A DNA stretch of 64,000 bases from G963662905 sp963676725 (GTDB taxonomy: Bacteria > Bacteroidota > Bacteroidia > Bacteroidales > WRLA01), in contig OY781463.1 of assembly GCA_963676725.1 (NCBI GenBank), positions 496,001 through 560,000 on the forward strand, in the 5' to 3' direction. The translations under genes were made by a program, and so were the position numbers. The first letter of the stretch is position 1. Each line of letters opens with the position of its first letter. Shown here in pieces: positions 8,444 to 17,446 of this stretch. The notes under the pieces were generated by a model. It did no database searches. It was not told the origin of the DNA and saw nothing but the letters and a program-made list of their open reading frames with translations.

Positions 8444-9196
8444 ATGAAAGTCTATGGACTGATTGGCAAAAAATTAACGCATTCATTTTCATCAGAATAT
8501 TTTTCCAAGAAATTTCTTGAAGCATCTATATTGGATGCGGAATACAGAAATTTTCCATTAAATAATATCATCGAATTTCCGGAAATATTAAATCAATTTC
8601 CTAATATACAGGGTCTTAATGTTACCATCCCCTATAAACAGGCGATAGTTCCTTTTCTTGATTCCCTAGATGAAACCGCTAGTGAACTTTGTGCGGTAAA
8701 TTGTATTCAATTTTATAGGAAGCATCAGAAAATCAAATTGAAAGGTTATAATACTGATGTTCTAGGTTTTGAACAATCTCTGCTGCATTTTTGCTCACTT
8801 AACAATCGAAAAGCCCTTGTTTTAGGTAGGGGAGGGGCAGCCAAGGCTGTTGCTCATATCTTAAAAAAGCATAAGGTGCCTTTGCAAATCGTTTCAAGAC
8901 AAAAATCTTTCGATACAATTACTTATAATGATTTGAATGCTAATCTTCTGAAAGATTATACGCTGATTATTAATACAACCCCTTTGGGAATGTTTCCTGA
9001 TGTAGATACTTGTCCGGATATCCCCTGGGATTTTATTGGCGACAAGCATGTGTTTTATGATTTGGTGTATAATCCGGCGGAAAGTCTGTTTCTTAAATAT
9101 GCAAAAGCCCGAGGGGCAATGATTAAAAATGGGATGGAAATGCTTCGTATTCAAGCAGAAGAGTCGTGGCGGATTTGGAATAATCCTAGCGATTGA
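8444..9196 (+). CDS. aroE: Shikimate dehydrogenase
   Basis: A 250-residue AroE. Substrate-binding serines are S14 and S16 in KKLTHSFSSEYF, the catalytic lysine is K65 in NVTIPYK, the partner aspartate is D105 in NTDVLGF, and the NADP-binding loop GRGGAAKA is at 128-135. The C-terminal NGMEMLRIQA block that closes the active site is present. It reduces 3-dehydroshikimate to shikimate with NADPH. Shikimate kinase (aroK) is in the same window about 47 kb away, so the pathway genes are dispersed. Confidence 0.96.
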   Translation: MKVYGLIGKKLTHSFSSEYFSKKFLEASILDAEYRNFPLNNIIEFPEILNQFPNIQGLNVTIPYKQAIVPFLDSLDETASELCAVNCIQFYRKHQKIKLKGYNTDVLGFEQSLLHFCSLNNRKALVLGRGGAAKAVAHILKKHKVPLQIVSRQKSFDTITYNDLNANLLKDYTLIINTTPLGMFPDVDTCPDIPWDFIGDKHVFYDLVYNPAESLFLKYAKARGAMIKNGMEMLRIQAEESWRIWNNPSD

Positions 9197-9237
9197 ACGT
9201 TATTTATTTGCAGTTGTTCTTTCTTTAAAATATAATT

Positions 9238-9549
9238 ATGTCAGTACTACTAGAGTTTGCAATGTTTCCGACCGATAAAGGTGCGAGTGTGAGTGGCTAT
9301 GTGAAACGTATTATTGCCCATATCCGAGATAAAGGTTATGCCTATCAGCTTACAGCAATGGGCACTATTGTTGAAACAGATACGCTGGATGAAGCATTGG
9401 AGGTGGTCAAAGAGTCCTACAATCAGCTCGAGGCAGATTGCGACAGGGTTTATTCTAGTCTGAAATTCGATATCCGTAAGGGCACGGAAAAGCGTATGGA
9501 GGCCAAGACGGAATCAATTATTCGACAAATTGGGGAAGTGAATTTATGA
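9238..9549 (+). CDS. Thiamine-binding protein, MTH1187/YkoF-like
   Basis: A 103-residue protein of the MTH1187 family (COG0011). It begins with the typical SVLLEFAMFPTDKG strand and contains YQLTAMGTIVET and a ferredoxin-like alpha/beta arrangement. Members bind thiamine or related ligands and form tetramers; the exact role is not settled. It overlaps the PAP2 gene by four bases (ATGA), implying translational coupling. No thiamine genes or TPP riboswitch are visible nearby. Confidence 0.85.
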   Translation: MSVLLEFAMFPTDKGASVSGYVKRIIAHIRDKGYAYQLTAMGTIVETDTLDEALEVVKESYNQLEADCDRVYSSLKFDIRKGTEKRMEAKTESIIRQIGEVNL

Positions 9550-10403
9550 GCAGGATACACTTGCTGATTTTTATCTTCCTGTTTGGCGTTACTGCAAACA
9601 TTTTTGCACAAGAAAAATTAATTAATTTTGATTATTCTCAGGATGCAAAAATAAATGGCAAATGGCTTAAAGACTTTGGAAAAGATTTTATTGCTACGGG
9701 TTTAGCACCCCTATCCTGGAAAGCAAAAAATTGGGCGACTTTTGGTGGTGTGGCTTTTGTTGGCGGTGGATTGATGCTGACCGACGAGCATATTTATGAT
9801 TTTATGCACGATCATTCTTCTCCATTTATCCAACATCAGAGCAAAAACCTTTTGAATGATTTGTGGTCTTTTGCCTATATATTGCCTGCCATGGGATTGA
9901 CCTATGCCGGCGCCCGCATTTTTAAGGAAGACCGACTCTCCTTTACGCTATTAACAACAGTTCGTGCTTTTGCTGTTACAACGGTATTTACAGGCGGAAT
10001 GAAAATGTTTTTTCATCGTTATCGACCCTACGAGCATACTCCTCCTAACGCATATCTATGGAATGGGCCATCCTTGGATACAGATCATTTATCTTTTCCT
10101 TCAGGGCATTCCTCCCTAGCTTTTGCTGTAGCTGCGGTTGTGGCATCAGAATATCATGATTATACATTAGTGCCCTACATCGCATATGGTCTAGCGGGAT
10201 TAACTGCCGTGTCAAGGATTTATGCTGAAAAGCATTGGCCTTCTGATGTGTTTTTTGGCTCTGTTTTGGGGTATTCTATTGGACGGTTTATTTATAAGCG
10301 TGCAAAAGGTAATCTACCCAAGAAAGAAAATGGCGATTTTAGTATTTCACCTGTTTTCTTGCCCGGGGGTAGTGGAGGCTTATCCCTTGTGCTTCATTTA
10401 TAA
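9546..10403 (+). CDS. PAP2-family lipid phosphatase, exported
   Basis: A 285-residue PAP2 phosphatase. It has a signal peptide or first membrane segment at 4-22 (ending FAQ). The three-part active site is KMFFHRYRP (K153, R160), PSGHSS (H188) and SRIYAEKHWPSD (R224, H230). Such enzymes dephosphorylate undecaprenyl pyrophosphate, phosphatidate or lipid A at the periplasmic face; this sequence does not distinguish them. The start overlaps the previous stop as ATGA. The last six bases overlap the convergent HAD gene. Confidence 0.9.
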   Translation: MSRIHLLIFIFLFGVTANIFAQEKLINFDYSQDAKINGKWLKDFGKDFIATGLAPLSWKAKNWATFGGVAFVGGGLMLTDEHIYDFMHDHSSPFIQHQSKNLLNDLWSFAYILPAMGLTYAGARIFKEDRLSFTLLTTVRAFAVTTVFTGGMKMFFHRYRPYEHTPPNAYLWNGPSLDTDHLSFPSGHSSLAFAVAAVVASEYHDYTLVPYIAYGLAGLTAVSRIYAEKHWPSDVFFGSVLGYSIGRFIYKRAKGNLPKKENGDFSISPVFLPGGSGGLSLVLHL

Positions 10404-11213
10404 TTGCTGTATTTTTTTTGCAATACTGCTAATGGCCATCCATAAACTGTTGGAAAGATCCGATGAGGCGGAATAATTCGCGGAATAAATGCTGCTTACA
10501 CGACCATCGTCTATAAAATCCCATGCCTTTCCCCAGCGATCTTGCCGTTTGGGATCATAAACCCCGAATGTATAACCTTTATAGCGCTTTATTAGGCTGA
10601 AGCATGGAACATCAGTAAGCCCGTCGCCTACAAAAATCATATGTTCAATTTTGATGTGAAAATCTTCATATGCCATTTTTTTGTTTACGGCAAATGGGTT
10701 TGAAATAGCGCGATCGCCAATAATACCTTTTGATATTTGGAAGATATAGCGTGTCTTATCCGTAAAGGAAATTACTTTTCTGGGGAATTTAATCCTGCCC
10801 TCCTCATCATAATGAAAATCGCTGCCCCAAATATCTGTAAATGCAGAAGCAATGCGAGTGTTTCTGATAATCTCGCCTATTCCGCTTGAGATGATAAAAA
10901 ATTCCAAGGCAATATCCGGAAAAGATTCTTTGGCCTGTTCTTTTAGACGGGATATTAGGCGTGTTACCCCCTTGTGAAATTTTAATTTCTTGCCAAAATC
11001 AATAAGCATTTGCTGAGTGATCGGTATTTCTTTGGATAATTCGATCAATTGATACATATATGCAGGAATTGGATCCCAATCTTGACGATCGAGTGGCTGC
11101 ACACGTTCTGTCCAAAATGTTTCAGCATCAAGGCCGAGTTGTTCGAGGAATTGACTGGTTGAGTCGTGGGTGAGGGTGTCGTCAAAATCAAAAATAAGTG
11201 CAATTCTATTCAT
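10398..11213 (-). CDS. HAD-family phosphatase (phosphoserine phosphatase-like)
   Basis: A 271-residue HAD hydrolase. Motif I is DFDDTLT (D9, D11), motif II is SSG near 109-111 and motif IV is GDGLTD at 196-201. The cap region is helical. It resembles the PSP/PHOSPHO branch rather than the Gph branch of the HAD at 548-1237. I use the ATG just before NRIALIFDFDDT and not the one 22 codons earlier, because motif I normally lies within the first 15 residues. The substrate is unknown. It is the last gene of a - strand unit, separated from the peroxiredoxin by a terminator. Confidence 0.82.
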   Translation of the reverse strand: MNRIALIFDFDDTLTHDSTSQFLEQLGLDAETFWTERVQPLDRQDWDPIPAYMYQLIELSKEIPITQQMLIDFGKKLKFHKGVTRLISRLKEQAKESFPDIALEFFIISSGIGEIIRNTRIASAFTDIWGSDFHYDEEGRIKFPRKVISFTDKTRYIFQISKGIIGDRAISNPFAVNKKMAYEDFHIKIEHMIFVGDGLTDVPCFSLIKRYKGYTFGVYDPKRQDRWGKAWDFIDDGRVSSIYSANYSASSDLSNSLWMAISSIAKKIQQL

Positions 11214-11284
11214 AATATTCCTTATCGAAGTGTTGCGGCTCGGTGAGAAACCGGAAAATCTGAAGAATTTTTTCGGCAAATAAA

Positions 11285-11316
11285 AAAACCTGCCCGTAAA
11301 GGTACGAACAGGTTTT
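11285..11316 (-). terminator. Rho-independent terminator after the peroxiredoxin gene
   Basis: An 8-bp stem AAAACCTG (11285-11292) pairs with CAGGTTTT (11309-11316). On the - strand the stem is followed by a T-run (the A-run at 11282-11288 on the + strand). It lies 21 bases past the peroxiredoxin stop. Confidence 0.8.
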
Positions 11317-11337
11317 GATATTTATTTGATTTTAAAC

Positions 11338-11973
11338 TTATTTCTTTGCGAGATAAGAAGAAACACCTTCCTGTGTGGGTTGCATTGCTTCTTCACCGGC
11401 ATGCCAGTTTGCAGGACAAACTTCACCGTTTTCTTCAAAGAATTGCAGGGCATCAACCATACGTAATGTTTCATCAATGCTTCGTCCGAGTGGCATATCG
11501 TTTACTACCTGATGACGCACGATACCTTGTTTATCAATTAAAAAGAGGCCGCGATATGCAACGGCTTCACCATCGAATGAGCTTTCGTCTTCATCTTCAT
11601 CATAATCGTATTCGCCTGCCAAAACATCATAATTTTCAGAGATTGTTTTTGAAAGGTCAGAAACCAATGGGAATTTTACGCCTTTGATCCCTCCTTGATT
11701 TTTTTCGGTATTGAGCCAGGCAAAATGTGAAAAATGAGAGTCAACAGAACAGCCTACAACTGCCACATTGCGTTTTTCAAATTCATCCATTTTATCCTGA
11801 AAGGCGATAATTTCAGTTGGGCATACAAAAGTGAAATCAAGTGGATAGAAGAAGAAAACAACATGTTTTTTTCCAATAAACTGTTCTAACGAAAATTTCT
11901 CAACAAATTCAGTTCCATTAACCACTGCTGTTGCTTCAAATAAGGGTGCTTTTCTACCAACTAATACTGACAT
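11338..11973 (-). CDS. Typical 2-Cys peroxiredoxin (AhpC/Prx1)
   Basis: A 211-residue peroxiredoxin. The peroxidatic cysteine is C51 in FTFVCPTE and the resolving cysteine is C186 in GEVCPANW, the normal spacing for typical 2-Cys enzymes. It reduces H2O2 and organic peroxides; the reductant is not encoded nearby. Unusual: an acidic insertion at about 121-134 (YDYDEDEDESS), where most homologues have a short turn before the FRGLF strand. The gene appears monocistronic, with a terminator immediately downstream. I saw no clear OxyR-like site upstream. Confidence 0.95.
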   Translation of the reverse strand: MSVLVGRKAPLFEATAVVNGTEFVEKFSLEQFIGKKHVVFFFYPLDFTFVCPTEIIAFQDKMDEFEKRNVAVVGCSVDSHFSHFAWLNTEKNQGGIKGVKFPLVSDLSKTISENYDVLAGEYDYDEDEDESSFDGEAVAYRGLFLIDKQGIVRHQVVNDMPLGRSIDETLRMVDALQFFEENGEVCPANWHAGEEAMQPTQEGVSSYLAKK

Positions 11974-12068
11974 AATAATTTTGTTTTAATGTATTGATAT
12001 TTTTTTTGGGTCTTTCGATAGTATGTTTCATACTGTTTTATGAATAACAACTCATTAGGGATTATGTT

Positions 12069-13550
12069 CTAATCCTCTACCATTTTTTCATCGAAGATTA
12101 AAGGCGTGTTGTTTTCAAAGTCATATAGAGTAAGCTTTCTCACATTATAATAATATTGCCAATAGGTCTCGAGGGCTTCATAATACTGAATTTTCGATTG
12201 GTCGAAGTTGATTTGTGCTGTATTCAGCTCAAGAACATCGTTGATTTTTCCGATCATATACCTTTTTTTTGTGATCTCATAATTCTTTTGCGAAACAGTA
12301 TCAGCCTTTGCTGCAATAAGCAATAATGAGCCCTGCATATTAAAATTGGCAATTTGCAGATAGATGTCTTGTTCATAATCAATTTTTTCCTGTTCCACCT
12401 GGATAACTTCCAAATCTCTTCCCGATTCGGCAAGTTTGATATATCCTTTTGCACGGCCCCAATCAAGAATGGGGACATTTATCCCTAATCGGACCTGTTG
12501 TTGGTCGAGCGGTTTTTTATACGCTTCGGAGAGTTCAGTAGCCGATTGCGTCAAGCCAAAAACTGCTGTTAAATCTGCATCGAAACGCCCCTGCATCCGT
12601 GCACGATTTACTCCTTGTTCGGCCTGCAATATACGCCGATCAAATTCTAAACCTTTTGAAGTATTGTTATGCGCATATTCAATGGCTTCTTCAATAGCTA
12701 CTTTAAGCGGACTTACTTGTGATGGGGGTATTAAAACAATCTCTGAAGAATTGTCGAGCCTTAAAAAACTCAGGAATTTTTGAAGGTCATTTTGATAGCT
12801 TAATTTATTTTTTTCGAGTTGCGCTTGAGCCCTGAGAAATTCAAGTTCAATACTAAGAACTTCATTTTCAGCTTGTTTTCCAAGATTGTAACGACCTTTA
12901 CTGATATAGAAAAGAGTGTCGTAGTTTTGCAAGTTTTGTTTGGCTATTTCTAGGCTAATCTGGGCAGTAAGCAGGTTGAAAAAATTGTAGATCGTAGCAA
13001 GGGAAACATCTTCAATACTCTCCATATAAGTTCTCTTTGCTTCTTCATACTTGAGGGGCTCTATTTTTTTTGCCCATCGGTAATCATTATACTGAAAAAT
13101 GGGCTGCTGATACATAATGTTAATCGGCGTACTCAGGTAGGAAGTATTTGTGATGGTATCAAAAATATTATCGGTTCTTGATAGTGAGCTGTTTAGTGAG
13201 ACCGTACCGCCGGTCAATCCGATTTTTTGCTGCAAGCTTAATCCACCAGCATAGGAGGTGTATTTCTGCTCCCGGTATTCAATAGTACCGTCGGGTTGAG
13301 TTACCTCGTTTATGGAGCGGTTAAAGTTAGGCAGTGTTGCGTTTAGGCTTAGTTCAGGCAAATATTCTGCTTTAAAATTTTTGAATTGCCAGAAGCTTTG
13401 ACGAAATCGGTGTTTCGCGATCAAGGCATTACGAGAACGCTCTTTAGCAAGGGTAATGGCTTCTTCAAGAGTGAGATATACAGTTTCCTGAGCAAAGGAT
13501 TGCATTCCAAAAATGCTGATCGTGAAAAGTATAAGGAGAAATTTTTTCAT
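12069..13550 (-). CDS. TolC-family outer-membrane channel
   Basis: A 493-residue outer membrane efflux protein with a signal peptide (1-20, ending SFA). It has two OEP repeats of mixed coiled-coil and barrel segments, including the typical EAITLAKERS near residue 28 and a second repeat with LAESGRDLEVIQVEQEK. It would form the trimeric exit duct for the adaptor and permease encoded just upstream. The permease stop is 11 bases before this ATG. Membership is firm; the substrate is unknown. Confidence 0.9.
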   Translation of the reverse strand: MKKFLLILFTISIFGMQSFAQETVYLTLEEAITLAKERSRNALIAKHRFRQSFWQFKNFKAEYLPELSLNATLPNFNRSINEVTQPDGTIEYREQKYTSYAGGLSLQQKIGLTGGTVSLNSSLSRTDNIFDTITNTSYLSTPINIMYQQPIFQYNDYRWAKKIEPLKYEEAKRTYMESIEDVSLATIYNFFNLLTAQISLEIAKQNLQNYDTLFYISKGRYNLGKQAENEVLSIELEFLRAQAQLEKNKLSYQNDLQKFLSFLRLDNSSEIVLIPPSQVSPLKVAIEEAIEYAHNNTSKGLEFDRRILQAEQGVNRARMQGRFDADLTAVFGLTQSATELSEAYKKPLDQQQVRLGINVPILDWGRAKGYIKLAESGRDLEVIQVEQEKIDYEQDIYLQIANFNMQGSLLLIAAKADTVSQKNYEITKKRYMIGKINDVLELNTAQINFDQSKIQYYEALETYWQYYYNVRKLTLYDFENNTPLIFDEKMVED

Positions 13551-13561
13551 AATATTCTGGA

Positions 13562-14914
13562 TTAATCGTGACGCAATGAGGTAACGGGGTCTTGTTCTGA
13601 TGCTTTTTTTGCTGGTGTAAAGCCAAAAATTATTCCTACACCTGCCGAAACACCGAAAGAAATAAGAATAGAAAAAACGCTAATGATTGTGAGAATCCCG
13701 GTAATTTCCATAATCAGTTTCGCGAAAATAATACCTAAAATGATTCCAATAATTCCACCGGCAAGACTAATGAGCGTTGATTCCATGAGGAATTGGAGTA
13801 CAATATCGCGTTTTCTAGCACCAACTGCCAATCGAACGCCAATTTCACGAATTCGTTCCATTACGGATGCAAGCATAATATTCATAATTCCAATTCCTCC
13901 AACAATTAAGGAAATACTGGCAATAGCGCCGAGTACAATATTGAAGATATCTTTGGTGCGCTGTTCCTGTTTGAGGAGAAGTTCCGGGATGCTGATTTCA
14001 AAATCTTTTGCTCCTGCATGCCTGCGAATAATCATCCTACCCAAGATTTCTGCAGTTGGTGTTAAAAAGCGACTGTCGCTTACCTGAACTGTGATCTTAT
14101 CTAATTGGTTTCTATTGTTTTCTGTGTCTTCATTATTTCTTCTTCTACGATTATTGACCATAGAACTGGTAATCCTACTGCGGTCATTATATCGGTTTAA
14201 AACAGATGTAATTGGTGCATAAACGCTATTGGAGCTTAGATTAAGCCCTAAATCGCGTAATTGACTTTTACCTTGATTAACGTCTTTGATAATGCCAATA
14301 ACAGTAAACCATATATCACCACATTTAATGCTTTTTCCTATCGGTTCTTCTTTCTGAAAAAGACGTGCACTAAGACTTTGCCCGATAACGCAAACAGGTT
14401 TATCAGTGTTAATATGCTGCTGGTCAAAGAAATTTCCGTGAATCAGTTCAAAACCAAACACATCAAAATATTCGGGAGTTACACCTTTAAGGTTGGCAGA
14501 ACTTTTTTTCCCGGAACGGATGATATTGGTAGAATAGCTCACCTCAGGGCAAACGTTAACGGCAGTAGGTACATACTGGGAAATCGACCTAGCTTCCTCG
14601 AGGGTTAGTCCGGGGGAAAGCTTATTCATGTTTTTGTTCTCTGTGGCCTTTTCATCGCCTGATTCATCTGAATCCTCTGAATCTTCTTCGTCTTTATTAC
14701 TGTCGTTGGAAGATTTTGCTGAAATGATGATGTTGTTCACTCCAACTAATTTCATTTGATCAAGGATTTCTTTTTGTGCTCCTTTTCCAATCGACAGCAT
14801 GGCAATCACAGCAGCCACTCCAAAGATTATTCCGAGGGTAGTAAGTAATGAACGGGTTTTATTTGCGATAACAGCCTCAAGAGCAATGAAAAAAATTTGA
14901 ATTATTCGTTCCAC
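13562..14914 (-). CDS. MacB-like ABC transporter permease
   Basis: A 450-residue permease of the MacB/FtsX type. TM1 lies at about 18-45 (LLTTLGIIFGVAAVIAML), then a large periplasmic MacB_PCD domain, then the FtsX core with three TM segments at about 320-345, 375-400 and 410-440. An unusually acidic Asp/Glu/Ser stretch at about 70-95 breaks the periplasmic domain. There is no nucleotide-binding domain in the protein and none in the operon, so an ATPase must come from elsewhere. It lies 11 bases from both the adaptor and TolC genes. Likely role: export of a toxic compound, peptide or lipoprotein. Confidence 0.9.
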   Translation of the reverse strand: MERIIQIFFIALEAVIANKTRSLLTTLGIIFGVAAVIAMLSIGKGAQKEILDQMKLVGVNNIIISAKSSNDSNKDEEDSEDSDESGDEKATENKNMNKLSPGLTLEEARSISQYVPTAVNVCPEVSYSTNIIRSGKKSSANLKGVTPEYFDVFGFELIHGNFFDQQHINTDKPVCVIGQSLSARLFQKEEPIGKSIKCGDIWFTVIGIIKDVNQGKSQLRDLGLNLSSNSVYAPITSVLNRYNDRSRITSSMVNNRRRRNNEDTENNRNQLDKITVQVSDSRFLTPTAEILGRMIIRRHAGAKDFEISIPELLLKQEQRTKDIFNIVLGAIASISLIVGGIGIMNIMLASVMERIREIGVRLAVGARKRDIVLQFLMESTLISLAGGIIGIILGIIFAKLIMEITGILTIISVFSILISFGVSAGVGIIFGFTPAKKASEQDPVTSLRHD

Positions 14915-14925
14915 AATGTGTATCT

Positions 14926-16167
14926 TTAGTTGTTATCCAATGTTTTAAGGCTATAGCTATCAGGGTCTTCAGGCATGGAAAGGTAAATTGTTTCCCCGGC
15001 TTTCAGTCCTTTTAAAATGACAACTTCATCATCATTACTTAAACCTGTTTGTACTTCCTGGCGGTTGCGACGTGTGAAGACATAGGTCATGGAATCATTG
15101 CTATGAACACATTCAAGTGGCACAAATAGAACATCATCGAGCACGTTTGTGATAATTTCAACCTGAGAGGTCATGGCTGGGCGTAGAATCGTATCCGTAC
15201 CGTGCAGGTCGATCATTACTTCATAAACCTTTGCGGTAGAATTCCTGAGTTGTTCGCCAATATTGGCCACAGAAATAACCTCTCCGCTATATTTCTTTTC
15301 AGGGAAGGCATCAATTCCAATATTCACTTCTTGTTTCTCTTTCACCTTGCTGATGTCGATCTCGTTTACATAGGTTTTTGTGATCATTTTGTTGAGGTCA
15401 GGAAGCTTTGCAACAATTGGATCCCATGGACTCACCTGGGAGCCTGTTTCTATTTTGCCCCTCCAGCTTTTATGATAAATAACCATGCCCGGTTGGGGAG
15501 CTAGAATACGAAAGTCGTTCATGGCATTTTCGTACTTATCCATTTTTAAGCGCTGTGTGTTCAAGTCGGCTTCAACTTCCCTGACTTCTGCACCGGCTTT
15601 TGTTACTTCCAGCTCGTAATTATTTAATTGCTGATTATAAGCACGTTGTGTTTTTTCCAATGCAATTTGCTCTTGTCGTTGAGTTGCAGGTGGTTCGTAT
15701 TTTGATTGTTCTACCGTAATTCTGCGCTCTTCGAGTTCAAATTCCTGATTGATTAAATTATTGCGCAATTGGCGAAGCCGAAGCGATGTATCAATCGTTT
15801 TTTGCTCTAATTGGCTTTCTAATTTTGTAATTTCATTATCCAATTCCTTAAGTTTGTTCGCAATTGGGGTTTTATCCAATTGCGCAACAAATTCACCGGA
15901 ATCAACAACAGTTCCTTCAGCAATCAGTTTTTCAACCTTAATGTCATCGTAGAAACCTAATGAACGTAATGTGTTGGAATTGAAGCGTATGTCTGTAGAG
16001 TTTTTTGCTTCCAATTCACCTGTTGTGTGCACGGCAATTACAAATTCACCTTTCTTAACATCCACGGTTACAGTCTCTTTGTCAGATGAACCAGAGCCGG
16101 TAAACAATAGGGCAATAATAATAATTGCTACGACAGTCGACAAAATAATCCAATTTCTTTTTTTCAT
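14926..16167 (-). CDS. HlyD/MacA-type periplasmic adaptor
   Basis: A 413-residue membrane fusion protein. One N-terminal TM segment at about 6-22 is followed by a lipoyl half, a long coiled-coil hairpin at about 100-215 (rich in E, Q, R and L heptads), then barrel-sandwich and beta-barrel domains (VNEIDISKVKEKQ near 265). The C-terminal membrane-proximal domain has VFTRRNRQEVQTGL. It couples the MacB-like permease to the TolC-like channel. First gene of the three-gene unit; 366 bases separate it from tsf. Confidence 0.9.
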   Translation of the reverse strand: MKKRNWIILSTVVAIIIIALLFTGSGSSDKETVTVDVKKGEFVIAVHTTGELEAKNSTDIRFNSNTLRSLGFYDDIKVEKLIAEGTVVDSGEFVAQLDKTPIANKLKELDNEITKLESQLEQKTIDTSLRLRQLRNNLINQEFELEERRITVEQSKYEPPATQRQEQIALEKTQRAYNQQLNNYELEVTKAGAEVREVEADLNTQRLKMDKYENAMNDFRILAPQPGMVIYHKSWRGKIETGSQVSPWDPIVAKLPDLNKMITKTYVNEIDISKVKEKQEVNIGIDAFPEKKYSGEVISVANIGEQLRNSTAKVYEVMIDLHGTDTILRPAMTSQVEIITNVLDDVLFVPLECVHSNDSMTYVFTRRNRQEVQTGLSNDDEVVILKGLKAGETIYLSMPEDPDSYSLKTLDNN

Positions 16168-16465
16168 ATAATTCTAATTTGTCTTTAGTTTTTAAATATC
16201 CTAAACCTTTGTTCCCATCGGAAACTTGGGCTAAATACTATGTGATAATTCAGTTTGGTTGATAGCAATCTATTATTAAATAACATTATTTTTCCAGAGC
16301 ATAGATTGTTCTCAAAAAAGATATCAGGCAAAAGAATTTGGGGAAACTGAATGAACCAAAAGGACTTTGTGTCAAAATACGGGAATAATTTGCATATTAT
16401 CAAGACTTAGTGTGCAAATTTTTAATTATTCTAAGGTAAATCAATTTTAGGCTTTAGAAAATAAA
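16168..16465. other. Intergenic region between tsf and the efflux operon
   Basis: About 300 AT-rich bases. I found no convincing coding frame and no clean TAnnTTTG element for the efflux operon in either spacing. The promoter of the - strand adaptor gene should lie here but I cannot place it. The right end is the tsf terminator. Confidence 0.5.
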
Positions 16466-16499
16466 AAAAAGGCTGTTTCAAATTTGAAACAGCCTTTTT
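16466..16499 (-). terminator. Strong terminator after tsf
   Basis: A perfect inverted repeat with no true loop: GGCTGTTTCAAA (16471-16482) and its complement (16483-16494), extended by five A/T pairs on each side. The - strand transcript ends in a long T-run. It lies 34 bases past the tsf stop. Confidence 0.9.
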
Positions 16500-16533
16500 A
16501 GTACCAAATAGTATTGGTTTATGATCTCAGAAC

Positions 16534-17367
16534 CTATGCATCAAGTCCAACACGTTTGAAACCAATTACTTTCAGGTCTTTATCAACTACTGAAAGATGC
16601 TGGCGTACGGTGATTTTTGTATCACGGATGAATGCTTGTTCAACTAATGTATTGTCTTTAAAGAAACGTTGTAATTTCCCTTCGGCAATTTTATCAACAA
16701 TATTTTCAGGTTTGCCTTCTTGAATTGCGATTTCACGACCAAGTTTCAGCTCATGCTGTTTTACTTCTTCAGAAACAGAATCTTTATCAACGGCAACAGG
16801 GTTCATTGCAGCAACTTGCATTGCAAGTTGGTAAGCAACTTCCTGAATTTGCTCGTTATTTTTGTTGAAAGCAATAATAGTGGCTAGGCGATTTCCGTGG
16901 TGGTTATATGTCGACACGCATTCTGCTTCCATATATTCGTAAGCACCCAGGTCTATTTTTTCACCAATAGTACCGGTGAGGTCAATAACATGATCAGCAA
17001 TTGCTCTGCCATCAATTTCTAAAGCCTTGAGTTCGTCAATAGACTTAGGGGCTTTTTCTAAAGATAAAGAAGATACTTTTTTGGCAAAATTTATGAAATC
17101 CTGATTTTTTGCAACAAAGTCTGTTTCGCAATTAAGCATGATAATAGTGCCAAAAGTTTTTGCGTCATTTGTGGCAGCAATTAAGTATCCTTCACTAGCA
17201 GCACGATCAGCACGTTTTGCAGCAACTTTTTGACCTTTTTTACGGAGGTAATCTATTGCTTTTTCATAATCACCTTCTGTTTCAACAAGTGCTTTTTTGC
17301 AGTCCATCATGCCTGCGCCTGTCATTTTTCTGAGCTTATTTACTTCAGCAGCTGTAATTTTAGCCAT
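16534..17367 (-). CDS. tsf: Elongation factor Ts
   Basis: A 277-residue EF-Ts. The N-terminal UBA-like domain (AAEVNKLRKMTGAGMMDCKK, about 4-24) and the TDFVAKNQDF segment that contacts EF-Tu are present. It exchanges GDP for GTP on EF-Tu. I start at MAKITAAEV, as in the family; an ATG 13 codons upstream would add a non-conserved leader that runs into the intergenic hairpin. Last gene of the rplM-rpsI-rpsB-tsf operon. Confidence 0.97.
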   Translation of the reverse strand: MAKITAAEVNKLRKMTGAGMMDCKKALVETEGDYEKAIDYLRKKGQKVAAKRADRAASEGYLIAATNDAKTFGTIIMLNCETDFVAKNQDFINFAKKVSSLSLEKAPKSIDELKALEIDGRAIADHVIDLTGTIGEKIDLGAYEYMEAECVSTYNHHGNRLATIIAFNKNNEQIQEVAYQLAMQVAAMNPVAVDKDSVSEEVKQHELKLGREIAIQEGKPENIVDKIAEGKLQRFFKDNTLVEQAFIRDTKITVRQHLSVVDKDLKVIGFKRVGLDA

Positions 17368-17387
17368 TCTATATGTGATTTTAAAAA

Positions 17388-17414
17388 GAAAATACGTGCA
17401 AGACACGTATTTTC
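17388..17414 (-). promoter_or_regulatory. Perfect hairpin between rpsB and tsf
   Basis: GAAAATACGTG (17388-17398) pairs perfectly with CACGTATTTTC (17404-17414) around a five-base loop. On the - strand it is followed at once by TTTTT. It resembles a weak terminator or attenuator placed 20 bases before the tsf start, and could set the rpsB:tsf ratio or be an RNA processing site (inference). Confidence 0.65.
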
Positions 17415-17446
17415 AAGAATTTATGATTTAATATAAATACTCTTAA

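Noticed and set aside
12059..12075. GGATTA/TAATCC hairpin at the end of the TolC-like gene as a terminator.
   Set aside because: Only six pairs, it overlaps the stop codon, and there is no following T-run.
16466..16499. A near-perfect 34-base palindrome that could be an attachment site or operator.
   Set aside because: Its place after tsf and its flanking A and T runs make it a terminator, and no integrase or transposase is near.
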